This document shows positions 15,893 through 25,224 of a stretch of DNA of 64,000 nt, piece after piece. The position numbers and the translations under genes are program-made. Within the stretch, counting starts at the first letter, position 1. Every line of letters starts with the position of its first letter. The DNA lies in NCBI GenBank assembly GCA_019749935.1, contig JAIEPD010000010.1, positions 21,591-85,590 of the forward strand, written 5' to 3'. Under the pieces are notes generated by a model, which did no database searches, had not been told where the DNA came from, and saw nothing but the letters and a program-made list of their open reading frames with translations. The stretch comes from Alphaproteobacteria bacterium. Lineage in GTDB: Bacteria; Pseudomonadota; Alphaproteobacteria; Paracaedibacterales; CAIULA01.

Positions 15893-16645
15893 TTATATAG
15901 CTTTAAGTTTAAAAGGGTAGGGAATAGAGTTCTTGTCTTTTATGGAAAATTGCCTAGAGATAGCTTTCCAATCTCTTTCTCCAAGCGATTTTTCAAAAGA
16001 TAACAATTGCTGACACGATTTTTCGCAAACAACAGGATTTGGCATAATCAGTTTCTCACGGCTATTTAAGGCAAGGCATTGAACTTTGCAGGCTTCCTCT
16101 AAATGATGTGTAAAAAAGAAAGCTTCTTGGATGTTAGAACCACAAGTCACTGTCCCATGATTTCGAAGGATGATCGTTTTATTATCTTTTCCCATAATTG
16201 ATTTTAATATTTCTTCTTGCTTATCTGGGTCCAGGACAAGGGAATCGTAACCTTGATAAGAAACGCGATTATAAAAATGTAGGGCAAACTGGCTAATTGG
16301 TAAAAGCCCACATTCCATGGCAGATACTGAGACGCCTGCTGTTGTATGAAGATGGAAAATGGCATTAATGTCAGGGCGACTTTTATAAATGGCGCTGTGA
16401 AGCGCATATCCAGTGGGATTGTATTCTTCTTTTTTTCCTTCTAAGACATCACCAGAGAGGGAAACGTGTAAAAGGGATGAAGGTGTGACTTCTGAATAAA
16501 GAAAACCAAAAGGATAGATATAAAAGCTATCTTTTCCGGGAAGGCGCGCTGAAAGATGTGTATACGTCATATTATCAAGCTTCATGGATGCTAGGGCTTG
16601 ATAGGCAATGGTAAGATTGTTTTTAAGAGAAGTTATTTCATCCAT
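15893..16645 (-). CDS. Class II aldolase/adducin family protein
   Basis: A 250-residue member of the zinc-dependent class II aldolase/adducin fold. The metal-binding HLHTTAG motif lies at about residues 97-103 and the distal histidine is in LRNHGTVTCG at about 158-167. The N-terminal NMTYTHLSARLP block is the phosphate-loop region. Family members act on sugar phosphates such as fuculose-1-phosphate or on decarboxylation substrates, and some have no known activity. It sits inside the yej operon, 10 bp after yejE and 4 bp before yejF. It must therefore be co-expressed with the importer. The substrate is unknown. Confidence 0.85.
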   Translation of the reverse strand: MDEITSLKNNLTIAYQALASMKLDNMTYTHLSARLPGKDSFYIYPFGFLYSEVTPSSLLHVSLSGDVLEGKKEEYNPTGYALHSAIYKSRPDINAIFHLHTTAGVSVSAMECGLLPISQFALHFYNRVSYQGYDSLVLDPDKQEEILKSIMGKDNKTIILRNHGTVTCGSNIQEAFFFTHHLEEACKVQCLALNSREKLIMPNPVVCEKSCQQLLSFEKSLGERDWKAISRQFSIKDKNSIPYPFKLKAI

Positions 16646-16655
16646 GAGAAAATTT

Positions 16656-17687
16656 CTACCTTAAGAATTTATTTTGACGTGGATCAAAGGCATCTCGGAC
16701 GGCTTCACCAATGAAAATTAAGAGGCTTAAAATAAAAGCAATTGAGAAAAATCCTGTTAACCCAAGCCAAGGCGCATGGATATTGTTTTTGCCTTGAGTT
16801 AATAACTCACCCAAAGATGCAGAGCCAGGCGGCAAGCCAAAACCTAAGAAATCAAGCGATGTTAAGGTCGTAATCGAGCCATTTAAAATAAAGGGAATAT
16901 ACGTAATGGTTGCAATCATGGCATTCGGTAACATATGCCTTAAGATAATTCTAAATGTTGGTACGCCAAGCGCTTCGGCTGCCCTTACATATTCAAGCGT
17001 TCTTGCCCTAAAGAACTCAGCACGGACGACACCAACCAGCATCATCCAGCTAAAAAGCAGCATAATTCCAAGCAGCCACCAAAAATTAGGCTCAATCATG
17101 CTGGAGAGGATAATAAGAAGATAGAGAATCGGAAGACCATTCCAAATTTCGATAAAACGCTGAAAGATAAGGTCAGTTTTTCCGCCAAAGTATCCTTGAA
17201 TAGCGCCGGCTATGATACCAATGATCGCTGAGAAAAAAGTTAGTGTGATGCCAAATAAAATGGAGACTCTGAAACCATAGATTGAACGTGCTAAAACGTC
17301 TCTGCCTTGATCATCTGTGCCAAGCCAATTATCAGATGAAGGAGGGGCAGGGGCTGGAACGGGCAAATTATAATTGACGGTTTGAATGCCAAAGGGAATT
17401 GGTGGAAAAAGAAGCCAGCCATCCTTTTCAATAAGGTTTCTTACTGTCGGATCACGATAATTAGCTGCGGTTTCAAAAGTTCCACCAAAGGTTGTTTCAG
17501 AATAGCTTTTCACAAGGGGACAATAGTAATCCCCTTTATAGGAAACTAAAATAGGTTGATCATTTGCGATCAGTTCAGCAAAAAGGGTAACTACAAAAAG
17601 TCCAATAAATAACCAAAAAGCCCAATAGCCGCGCTTGTTAGCTTTAAATTGCTGAAGACGTCTTAGGGTAATGGGGGATAATTTCAT
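16656..17687 (-). CDS. yejE: YejE-type peptide ABC transporter permease
   Basis: The second membrane subunit of the YejABEF importer, 343 residues. A first transmembrane helix (~20-40) is followed by a long periplasmic loop. The DppC-type permease core then has at least five helices. The EAA loop, which contacts the ATPase, is AAEALGVPTFRIILRHMLPNA, with the final conserved LGFGLPPGSASLGELL segment. SDNWLGTDDQGRDVLAR before the core is a DppC/OppC signature. It starts 3 bp after yejB. Confidence 0.92.
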   Translation of the reverse strand: MKLSPITLRRLQQFKANKRGYWAFWLFIGLFVVTLFAELIANDQPILVSYKGDYYCPLVKSYSETTFGGTFETAANYRDPTVRNLIEKDGWLLFPPIPFGIQTVNYNLPVPAPAPPSSDNWLGTDDQGRDVLARSIYGFRVSILFGITLTFFSAIIGIIAGAIQGYFGGKTDLIFQRFIEIWNGLPILYLLIILSSMIEPNFWWLLGIMLLFSWMMLVGVVRAEFFRARTLEYVRAAEALGVPTFRIILRHMLPNAMIATITYIPFILNGSITTLTSLDFLGFGLPPGSASLGELLTQGKNNIHAPWLGLTGFFSIAFILSLLIFIGEAVRDAFDPRQNKFLR

Positions 17688-17690
17688 TTT

Positions 17691-18791
17691 CTACCCCCGG
17701 CTTGCACTAAGATCGATACGACGATCGACAATCATGTACATCATATCTCCGATCAAATGAAGCGCCATTCCTAAAAGAGTGAACATATAAAGGGTGCCAA
17801 ACATAACAGGGTAATCACGGCTCATGGCAGATTCAAATCCCAAAAGTCCAAGGCCATCGAGAGAAAACAAGACTTCAATTAAAAGCGATGAGGTGAACAA
17901 AATATGGATAAAAGCCATCGGGAAGCCTGCAATGACAATCAACATGGCGTTTCTAAAAATATGCCCATATAAAATACGTCTTTCGGCAAGGCCTTTCGCG
18001 CGGGCGGTTGTTACATATTGTTTATGGATTTCATCAAGAAAGGAATTTTTAGTTAATAAAGTCAATTTAGCAAAGCCGCCAATCACCATTGCCGTAATGG
18101 GCAGGGCAAGATGCCAAAAATAATCCAGACATTTTCCAAACAAATTTAACGAGTGCCAGTTATCAGATGTCAGGCCCCTTAAAGGAAAAACATTCCAAAA
18201 GCTGCCACCTGCAAAAACAATGATTAAAAAAAGTGCAAAAAGAAAACTAGGAATTGCATAGGCAATGATGACAACGCCGCTTGTCCAAATATCAAAGGCA
18301 GAGCCGTCATGGACTGCTTTTTTAATTCCAATTGGAATGGAGATTAAATAGACAAGCAAAGTGGTCCAAAGACCAAGAGAAACAGAGACAGGCAGTTTTG
18401 AAGTGACAAGTGAGACAACGCTTTGATCGCGAAAATAGCTTTTTCCAAAATCAAAGGTTAGATAATTTCCAATCATTTTGAAAAACCGTTCATGAGCTGG
18501 TTTATCAAAACCGAATTGTATCTCTAATTCTTTGATAAGCGCTGGGTCTATCCCTTGGGCGCCTCTATAGGTATGTTCTTGAAAGCTGTCGCCATGAATA
18601 CTTTGTGTGCCGATATCTTGCCCAGCCCCACCGAGTCTGCTGTCAAGATCAGAGGACTGCCCGCGAAGTTTTGCAACGATCTGTTGAATAGGACCGCCAG
18701 GCGCTGCTTGGATGATAATAAAGTTTATTAGCATGATTCCAAACAATGTTGGAATCATCAAAAGCAAACGGCGTAAAATGTAACTAGTCAT
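17691..18791 (-). CDS. yejB: YejB-type peptide ABC transporter permease
   Basis: The first membrane subunit of the YejABEF importer, 366 residues. The N-terminus SYILRRLLLMIPTLFGIMLI and the APGGP motif are typical of DppB/OppB permeases. A ~60-residue periplasmic insert (40-100) with the GQDIG segment is YejB-like. The EAA loop is TTARAKGLAERRILYGHIFRNA. It lies 146 bp downstream of yejA, separated by a stable hairpin, and is nearly contiguous with yejE. Confidence 0.92.
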   Translation of the reverse strand: MTSYILRRLLLMIPTLFGIMLINFIIIQAAPGGPIQQIVAKLRGQSSDLDSRLGGAGQDIGTQSIHGDSFQEHTYRGAQGIDPALIKELEIQFGFDKPAHERFFKMIGNYLTFDFGKSYFRDQSVVSLVTSKLPVSVSLGLWTTLLVYLISIPIGIKKAVHDGSAFDIWTSGVVIIAYAIPSFLFALFLIIVFAGGSFWNVFPLRGLTSDNWHSLNLFGKCLDYFWHLALPITAMVIGGFAKLTLLTKNSFLDEIHKQYVTTARAKGLAERRILYGHIFRNAMLIVIAGFPMAFIHILFTSSLLIEVLFSLDGLGLLGFESAMSRDYPVMFGTLYMFTLLGMALHLIGDMMYMIVDRRIDLSASRG

Positions 18792-18881
18792 TAAGCAACA
18801 ATTAACAAAATCTTAATGAATAAACTGTAGCGGAAAAATGAATTTTTGTCACGCATCAGTGTTTTATTGTGAGATTCAACT

Positions 18882-18903
18882 ATTGTCATTCTGGGATGAC
18901 AAT
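18882..18903 (-). terminator. Intercistronic hairpin between yejA and yejB
   Basis: ATTGTCAT and ATGACAAT form a perfect 8 bp stem with a 6-base loop and no T-run. It is probably an mRNA-stabilising or attenuating structure that sets a higher yield of the binding protein than of the permeases, as known for other binding-protein operons. Confidence 0.5.
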
Positions 18904-18937
18904 GAGCTTTGATTTCTCCTAGAACTTTTTAATGTAC

Positions 18938-20890
18938 TTACCCAACAAAGAATCCTTTAATACAAGCCCATAATTTACAGAAAATACCCCCACACTCAGG
19001 TTTTGTTTCCGTTACTTGAACAGGCTGTGATTTTTCTTCGCTTTTATTTCTTTGTAAATGCGATGGCAGGCGCTTTTCTTTTTCAGTGTCAATCCACCAG
19101 GCATCAAAAGTAAATGGATTATAAGGAGGGCTAATATCTGAGTGGCTAAATCGATCCCAAAATGCAATCGGAATATTATCTGTTATCCAGGCTGGAATCA
19201 TATAGTAACCCCATAATAACAAACGATCGAGAGTTTTTGTCGTTGTGATAAGGGTTTGATAGTCTTTTGATTCAATAAGTTTTTCAATGACTTCATCAAT
19301 TGCTTTTTCATGAATGCCAGCAAAATTTCGGGAACCTTTCACATTGGCAGATTGACTACTCCACATGTCTCTCTGCTCATTTCCAGGGGTCGGACTTTGA
19401 GGATTGACACCTAAAATTATGTCGTAATCATATTGATCAACACGTTCTTGATAGGTTGAAACATCAAGAAGACGAATCTTCATATCTATTCCAATTAGTT
19501 TTAAGTAACCTTGGAAATGAAGAAAAATCTTTTCATAAGATGGATCATAGATAATGGCTTCAAACGTAAATGGTTTTCCCGACGTAACATTCACAAGCTT
19601 TTGATTCTTAATTTCAAAGCCAGCCTCTTTTAATAATTTTAAAGCTTTATCTGACGATTTTCTAATGTCTTGCTCATTATTATGTTCAGGGAGCGTAAAG
19701 GTAGCTTCAAAGACTTCGCCTGGGATTTGACCTTTATAGGGTTCAAGCAAGGATTTTTCTTCACCTTCTGGAATTCCATTTGCTTCAAAAGGCGTATTCG
19801 GGAAATAGCTTTTGATTCTTTGATATGTATTGTAAAAGAGATTTTTATTTGCCCAATTAAAGTCGAACATTTCTGTTAGAGCTTGACGTATTTTGCGGTT
19901 GTTAAAAATTTCTCGGCGCGTGTTGAAATACAGACCATAACTTCCGGGAATGCAAAGGCTGTGTTTAATTCTTTCCTTTTTTACAAAACCCTGTTCAACA
20001 GCAGGAAATTTATATGCTGTGGACCATAGCTTAGAACTGTTTTCATAACGAATATCAACCTGGCCGTTTTTGAAGGCTTCGAACATTGCATTCGCGTCCC
20101 GATAGTAATCCACCTTGATGGTATCAAAATTATGGCGGCCCTTTTGGCTTGGGACGTTTTCACCCCACCAATTCTTAACACGTTTATAAGTAATAGAACG
20201 ACCAGCATCCAAGGACTCTATTTCATAAGAGCCGCTGCTAGGGGGAGGGGTTAATGTTGTTTCTTCAAAGTGATGTGTTTCATAATAGGTCTTAGAGAGT
20301 GCTGGTAACTGCCCTAGGATTGCTGGAATTTCGCGACTATTATTGCCTGGGCAGTGAAACTTCACTTCATGCTCTGATAGTTTCTCGACCTTTGTGATGG
20401 CTTTGTAATAGGTTCTAAAAAGAGGCTGGCCTTTTTCACGTAAAATATTAAAGCTGAAAACAATGTCATCCGCTGTAATAAGTTGGCCATTACTAAAACA
20501 GGCCTTTGGGTTCAATTTAAAAATAACCCATGAAAGATCAGGCGCTACACTTATAGCTTCAGCCACATAACCGTAATGAGTTGCAGGTTCATCATAAGAT
20601 TGCTCAAGAAGGGTTGCATAGCACTGGGATATCCCTTGAGCCGGGGCGCCTTTTATAATAAAAGGATTTAAATTGTCAAAAGTTCCAAGGCCAGCGATTT
20701 TGATTTCTCCACCTTTTGGTGCATTTGGATTCACATAATCAAAATGGGTGAATGTGGTTGAGTATTTTAAGTCACCAAAGGTTGAAAATCCGTGAGAATA
20801 GGAGGGCTGTGTTTGTGCCTGAGGTGAATAGAGCTGGGAGAAAATGACAAGAAAAACTATAAATCTTAAAATGCGCAATGCTTTGTCCAT
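18938..20890 (-). CDS. yejA: YejA-type extracellular peptide-binding protein
   Basis: The periplasmic substrate-binding protein of the importer, 650 residues, SBP family 5. The signal peptide is at the start (LRFIVFLVIFSQLYSPQAQTQ). SHGFSTFGDLKYSTTFTHFDYVNPNAPKGG is the conserved YejA opening. Family 5 landmarks continue through the protein, such as FSFNILREKG. The C-terminus carries an extra ~45 residues with Lys/Glu and then a Cys/Trp-rich tail (CGGIFCKLWACIKG), which I do not recall in other members. It is the first gene of the operon and is divergent from the TonB-dependent receptor. Confidence 0.92.
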   Translation of the reverse strand: MDKALRILRFIVFLVIFSQLYSPQAQTQPSYSHGFSTFGDLKYSTTFTHFDYVNPNAPKGGEIKIAGLGTFDNLNPFIIKGAPAQGISQCYATLLEQSYDEPATHYGYVAEAISVAPDLSWVIFKLNPKACFSNGQLITADDIVFSFNILREKGQPLFRTYYKAITKVEKLSEHEVKFHCPGNNSREIPAILGQLPALSKTYYETHHFEETTLTPPPSSGSYEIESLDAGRSITYKRVKNWWGENVPSQKGRHNFDTIKVDYYRDANAMFEAFKNGQVDIRYENSSKLWSTAYKFPAVEQGFVKKERIKHSLCIPGSYGLYFNTRREIFNNRKIRQALTEMFDFNWANKNLFYNTYQRIKSYFPNTPFEANGIPEGEEKSLLEPYKGQIPGEVFEATFTLPEHNNEQDIRKSSDKALKLLKEAGFEIKNQKLVNVTSGKPFTFEAIIYDPSYEKIFLHFQGYLKLIGIDMKIRLLDVSTYQERVDQYDYDIILGVNPQSPTPGNEQRDMWSSQSANVKGSRNFAGIHEKAIDEVIEKLIESKDYQTLITTTKTLDRLLLWGYYMIPAWITDNIPIAFWDRFSHSDISPPYNPFTFDAWWIDTEKEKRLPSHLQRNKSEEKSQPVQVTETKPECGGIFCKLWACIKGFFVG

Positions 20891-21052
20891 AATATTTTAA
20901 AAATTGAGTTAATTTATTGATACTGAGTTTTCAAACCTAAGGCAATCTTTCTTTGGAAGGAGAGTTGCTTTGTAAATGAGCAATTTAATCTTGCAAGAAG
21001 CTCAATAATTCAATATATTGTGCCTGATATTTAAAAAATAACAAAATATAGT

Positions 21053-22909
21053 ATGCTTCTTTTTGTCCTTTTTCTATTAATTGCTTGTTGTGAAAGTGAA
21101 GGTGCTGAGCAGGGACCAGTGCTGCCGACTCTTTTGGTTAAGGCAAAACGTGAAACATCAGAGCCACTTTCGATCAACACAATTACAGATAAAGTATTAC
21201 AAACAAATCAACATGAAACAGCTCTGGAGGCTCTTAAAGATCTGCCAGGCATACACGCAGTGCAGCAAGGAGGTCCAGGAAGAACAGCCTCAATGTTTAT
21301 AAGAGGCGGAGATCCAGGAGAAACTCTGGTCCTGATTGATGGAATGCGAGGAAATGATCCTAGTACGCCTAATGGGCTTTTTGATTTTGGACATTTGGGT
21401 GTTGAGGGAATTGAAACAATTGAAATCGCAAAAGGCCCTTATGCTGCTCAATATGGCGGGGATGCTATGGCTGGTGTTGTTAGTGTTAAAACAGCGAAAG
21501 GAAAAGGAAAGCCAAGTTTTAGAGCGAGTGCAGAAGCTGGATCTTTTGAAACTTTTCAAGAAAGTTTGGGAACTCAAGGACAAATAAATGCTGTAGACTT
21601 TAACGTTAATGTCGGTCATTTTGCAACGGATGGAACGCCTTCAACGCCTGTTGCCCGTCGTACACTATCAAGACAGTGGAATCCAGAACCCTATGAACGT
21701 AATGCATTTTCATCAAGATTAGGGGCACAATTAAATCCAGATTGGCATCTTAGTTTATGGAATCGTTACCAACATAATTATTCACGTTATGTGAATGAAA
21801 CTCTTAGTAATCCATCAGCTCAAGATATAGGAGCTCAATGGCTTCATCGTGCTCAATTGGAGGGTGAGGTAAATCCAAAATGGAAACCAGTTTTTGGTGT
21901 AGGATACGTAGAACAAGAACGAAGATCTGGGAATGATATAACACCCTTTTTGCCAAAACGCACTGATCAAGGACAAACGTTTAAGTTAGATTGGAAAAAT
22001 CAAATTAAAATAACGGATATTTATGATGTGCATTTAGGGATCGAAAAAGAACAACAATCTTATCAATCTGATGATCATGAAACGACACCAATTCAAGCAA
22101 GAATCGATGAAAAAGATCTGTTTGTAGGTAACATCTTAAACCCAAACAAACGCATTAAGTTAGAGGTTTGGGGGCGTTATCATCGACATAGTCAATTTGG
22201 GGGTGAGAATAGTTATAGAACGGCTGCAACGTATCGTCATTTTGAAACAAGCACAGAGATTTATACAAGTTATGGAACGGCTATAAAAGCTCCGTCTTTG
22301 TCTCAGCTTTTTGATACAAAATCGGGTAATCCAAATTTGCATCCTGAAAAAAGTCACGGATATGAGATTGGAATTCGCCAACCGTTAACGCAAAAGGTTG
22401 AAATTGGGACTACATTTTTTAGAAATTTGATCTCAGAGCTTATCTCAGGGCAACAAGTTGCACCTTTACAGTTTTCATATTTTAATATTAATAAAGCAGA
22501 AACCATAGGGCTTGAGTCTTTTATTTCTGTGAAACCTGTCGATGGTGTGACTTTTCGACTGGAGCACACCTATTTAAGAGCAAAAGATCTGAATACAGGG
22601 TTGCAGCTCTTACGCCGACCTTTACATAAGTTTGCGGCAAAGTTAAATTTCCAAGTAAGAGAAAATTGGGATATAGGGATGGGGGCAATCTATAATGGCA
22701 AGCAAGCGGATATCGCGCGTTTCACCCCTTATGGAAGAGTCTATATGGGCGGAGTCACTGTTTTGAGAGTCTACACAACCTATCATGTGAGCAAAAACTG
22801 TGATGTTTTTGGCCGCATTGAAAATGCATTAAACAGGCATTTTGAAGAACCATCTGGTTACCTTCAACCAGGCCTTGCTATGTACGGTGGAATCCGCATT
22901 CGTACATGA
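21053..22909 (+). CDS. TonB-dependent outer membrane receptor, BtuB-like
   Basis: An outer membrane beta-barrel that takes up a siderophore, cobalamin or similar ligand using TonB energy. The 618 residues are close to BtuB. A short signal sequence is followed by a plug domain at ~30-145 containing LPGIHAVQQGGPGR, ASMFIRGGDPGETLVLIDGMRGNDPS and IEIAKGPYAAQYGGDAMAGVV. Barrel strands fill the rest and end in an aromatic-poor R-T terminus. An upstream in-frame TAA at 21032 limits the start to 21053, though no clear ribosome site is seen. TonB follows with a 4 bp overlap, so the two form an operon. No cobalamin riboswitch is visible in the 162 bp leader, and the ligand is unsure. Confidence 0.9.
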   Translation: MLLFVLFLLIACCESEGAEQGPVLPTLLVKAKRETSEPLSINTITDKVLQTNQHETALEALKDLPGIHAVQQGGPGRTASMFIRGGDPGETLVLIDGMRGNDPSTPNGLFDFGHLGVEGIETIEIAKGPYAAQYGGDAMAGVVSVKTAKGKGKPSFRASAEAGSFETFQESLGTQGQINAVDFNVNVGHFATDGTPSTPVARRTLSRQWNPEPYERNAFSSRLGAQLNPDWHLSLWNRYQHNYSRYVNETLSNPSAQDIGAQWLHRAQLEGEVNPKWKPVFGVGYVEQERRSGNDITPFLPKRTDQGQTFKLDWKNQIKITDIYDVHLGIEKEQQSYQSDDHETTPIQARIDEKDLFVGNILNPNKRIKLEVWGRYHRHSQFGGENSYRTAATYRHFETSTEIYTSYGTAIKAPSLSQLFDTKSGNPNLHPEKSHGYEIGIRQPLTQKVEIGTTFFRNLISELISGQQVAPLQFSYFNINKAETIGLESFISVKPVDGVTFRLEHTYLRAKDLNTGLQLLRRPLHKFAAKLNFQVRENWDIGMGAIYNGKQADIARFTPYGRVYMGGVTVLRVYTTYHVSKNCDVFGRIENALNRHFEEPSGYLQPGLAMYGGIRIRT

Positions 22910-23502
22910 TCAAAGCGTTAATGATATCTTTTTTGTTTCATAGCCTTGCTTTTGCAGGGTCGTACTTTTTATTAGGCAACAGTTTTTTTGCAAATGATGT
23001 CAGTGAGCTAAAAGGAAATATAATTTCAGTTAATATGGTGTTTTCGCCAATCGAAAAGGAAGCAGTTTCTGGTGAAGAGCCAGCTTTGATTTCAAAAGAT
23101 ACGTTACAAAAAACGAGATCTTCCGTTAAAACGTCTTCCTCGGTTTCATTAATGCCTTCTTCAGCGCAACCTGCTCAAAGTGTGTCAATGACAGTATCAA
23201 ATCCAGGGAATGCGCAAGGCGAAGAGGGTGCAGCTAATTTAATTCCCCATCCATCCAATCAACCACCTGCTTATCCTGAAAGGGCAAGAGCAGATGGACT
23301 GACTGGAAAAATGATGATTCAATTGACCGTTGATCAAACGGGCCGTGTTGTCCATGCCAAAGTCATCGAAGGGCAAAACGTTTCATCAATCCTTCAAGAG
23401 GCTGCGATTTCAGCTGTTAAGGAGTGGCGATTTAAGTACAAAACCACCCCTCGCGAGCAAGTCAGACTTTCATTACCGATCGTATTTAATTTAGAAGATT
23501 AA
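22906..23502 (+). CDS. tonB: TonB-family energy transducer
   Basis: A 198-residue inner-membrane-anchored protein that couples the proton gradient to outer membrane receptors. A single N-terminal membrane helix (2-24) is followed by a Ser/Pro/Ala-rich periplasmic spacer without the long Pro-Glu/Pro-Lys repeats of E. coli. The TonB C-terminal domain is at ~120-198, with NQPPAYPERARADGLTGKM, then GRVVHAKVIEG and AAISAVKEWRFKY. The ATGA overlap with the receptor gene indicates translational coupling. ExbB and ExbD are not in this window. Confidence 0.9.
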   Translation: MIKALMISFLFHSLAFAGSYFLLGNSFFANDVSELKGNIISVNMVFSPIEKEAVSGEEPALISKDTLQKTRSSVKTSSSVSLMPSSAQPAQSVSMTVSNPGNAQGEEGAANLIPHPSNQPPAYPERARADGLTGKMMIQLTVDQTGRVVHAKVIEGQNVSSILQEAAISAVKEWRFKYKTTPREQVRLSLPIVFNLED

Positions 23503-23586
23503 TCACATAATTTTTAATATTAATTATTTATTAATAATTTTAAATCATAATAATTTTGTTAGATAAATTTTTTGGGAGAAATAAAT

Positions 23587-23811
23587 ATGTCAAAGAAAGT
23601 AATTTTTATGGCTCTTGCGGTTGTTACATTTTGTGCTACTGCAAGCCATGCAGATGTAAAAGGTGATTGTAAAAAATGGTTACGTGATACCTCAAAACGT
23701 AATCCAAGTGATGAATTTTTGGAAAAGCGTTGCACCTGTGTTGCAGGCCGGGCTACAGACTCTAGTAAGATGCAAAGAGCAAACGATTGGTGCAAAGACA
23801 ACGGTAAATAA
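23587..23811 (+). CDS. Small secreted Cys-containing protein, function unknown
   Basis: A 74-residue protein with a signal peptide (MSKKVIFMALAVVTFCATASHA). The ~52-residue mature part is basic and has four cysteines (GDC, RCTC, WC), enough for two disulfides. I chose the ATG at 23587 because GGGAGAA lies 8 bp upstream; a frame start at 23572 would place this site inside the gene. A strong terminator follows, so it is monocistronic. No family is recognised. Small exported Cys-rich proteins may be envelope factors or effectors. Confidence 0.75.
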   Translation: MSKKVIFMALAVVTFCATASHADVKGDCKKWLRDTSKRNPSDEFLEKRCTCVAGRATDSSKMQRANDWCKDNGK

Positions 23812-23832
23812 TTAGCTTTTATCTGATCAAAA

Positions 23833-23864
23833 ACCCCTATTTTTGTATTTAGCAAAATAGGGGT
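23833..23864. terminator. Bidirectional terminator
   Basis: ACCCCTATTTT and AAAATAGGGGT form a perfect 11 bp stem. The minus-strand side has a TTTTTG tract, so it serves both the small secreted protein gene and the convergent lrp-type gene. Confidence 0.88.
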
Positions 23865-23888
23865 GAATTGTATATTCAAAAAAAGATT

Positions 23889-24383
23889 TTAGATTTGGAC
23901 TTGCTCCAAAGGAACGCCAGGGAGTTTTTTCGCGGTTCTAATAACCATACGCGTTTTAATTTGGGCAACTTTGACCATGGTTGAAAGTTCACCAGATAAA
24001 AAGTTTTGATACGCATCAAAATCTTTTGCAACTATTTTTAAAAGAAAGTCAGAACCACCTGTAACCATGTAGCATTCACGGACCATAGGCCATTTTTGGA
24101 CTTGTTCTTCAAATGCTCTAAGATCTGCATCATTTTGACTGGATAATGCGACTTCTGCAAAAATTGTAACGCCAAACCCCAGCGCCTGGGTATTTAGATT
24201 AGCATGGTAGCTTTGTATTATATTTTGGTCTTCAAGATTCTTAACGCGCCTCAAACAGGGAGGAGCAGAGATACCTGCACGTTTTGCAAGCTCTACGTTG
24301 GTCAGTCTGCCATCATTTTGAAGATCGTTTAGGATATTTAAATCAATTCTGTCGAGTTTTCCAATCACTTTTAATTTTTCCAC
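23889..24383 (-). CDS. Lrp/AsnC family transcriptional regulator
   Basis: A leucine-responsive-type regulator of 164 residues. The N-terminal helix-turn-helix starts LDRIDLNILNDLQNDGRLTNVELAKRAG and continues with CLRRVKNLED. The C-terminal RAM/ligand domain contains WPMVRECYMVTGGSDFLLKI and the closing TRMVIRTAKK. It probably senses an amino acid as an octamer or dimer-based oligomer. The target gene is unknown. The upstream 268 bp to the FliL-like gene are very AT-rich and hold divergent promoters. Confidence 0.92.
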   Translation of the reverse strand: MEKLKVIGKLDRIDLNILNDLQNDGRLTNVELAKRAGISAPPCLRRVKNLEDQNIIQSYHANLNTQALGFGVTIFAEVALSSQNDADLRAFEEQVQKWPMVRECYMVTGGSDFLLKIVAKDFDAYQNFLSGELSTMVKVAQIKTRMVIRTAKKLPGVPLEQVQI

Positions 24384-24651
24384 TTTTCAACTATTAGGAT
24401 TAAATTTTAAAATTTACTAATTTAAAGATAAAAACAGTATAACTTTTATTAAAATATAACATAATGGTGAATCAATGTCACGAGAATTCCTATTTAAATC
24501 AAAATTATAACTGTGTCTTCCATGGATGAAAGATCTTTTAATTTAATAGGGGGATTATAAACAACGTTTCTCCAGAAGTTAAGAAAATTTTAATAAAATT
24601 AAATGATAATCAATCTAGAAGAAGATAAATTACAAAGTTTACAGAGGTATC

Positions 24652-25164
24652 ATGACCGAAAGGAAAGATACAATATCAGAGGAAAAGCAAAGCCTTTATG
24701 AAATAGCTAAGAAAAGTTCTTCTTTTCAAAAAAAGCTTATTCTCACAGGATTTTCTTCGTTTGTTTTTATTGTCGTTGTTATAAGTGCCTCTTTATATCT
24801 TCTGAGTTTAAAATCACCTAAGACTTTGGCTAAAGAGCACAGTTCCGTGAGTTCATTCGACATAGATTTTCTTCACACTCCCGAAATTAATACAAAACTT
24901 AAAACGGATAGAAACAAAGAATCTAGTTTAAAGGCTAGATTTTCCATACAAGTGTCATCTAAAGACGCAAAAGCGAGAGTGAACCGAAAGATGAACTTGA
25001 TTGCGAATAAGCTGCAAAAAAGGCTTGCAGGCTATTCAGCGAGAGATTTAAGCAAAAAATATGGAATCGAAAAGGTGCGCAAAGAGCTATTAGACAAAAT
25101 TAATGCGATTACTAAGCCTGTGCAAATAAATCAAATTTTTATTAAAGATTTTCTTATTCATTAA
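24652..25164 (+). CDS. FliL-like protein
   Basis: A 170-residue bitopic membrane protein. There is a cytoplasmic N-terminus, one transmembrane helix at ~35-57 and a periplasmic domain. Its C-terminal part (LAGYSARDLSKKYGIEKVRKELLDKIN, ending QINQIFIKDFLIH) follows the FliL pattern of a Leu-Ser-Asp helix, a G-x-E-x-L-R-x-E-L helix with IN, and a final V/I-x-F-x-D-F strand. FliL sits near the flagellar stator and affects torque. No other flagellar gene except the DUF6468-like neighbour is visible here. A decayed or scattered flagellar set, or a new use of the domain, is possible. Confidence 0.6.
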   Translation: MTERKDTISEEKQSLYEIAKKSSSFQKKLILTGFSSFVFIVVVISASLYLLSLKSPKTLAKEHSSVSSFDIDFLHTPEINTKLKTDRNKESSLKARFSIQVSSKDAKARVNRKMNLIANKLQKRLAGYSARDLSKKYGIEKVRKELLDKINAITKPVQINQIFIKDFLIH

Positions 25165-25224
25165 GAAGAGGACACTTTTTGTGTGCAAATACGTCTCAAA
25201 TGCTAAAAATCAATGGAGAGAAAA

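Noticed and set aside
20891..21052. Cobalamin riboswitch upstream of the BtuB-like receptor
   Set aside because: The leader is only 162 bp, AT-rich and lacks a B12 box (GCCACTG) or the expected stems.
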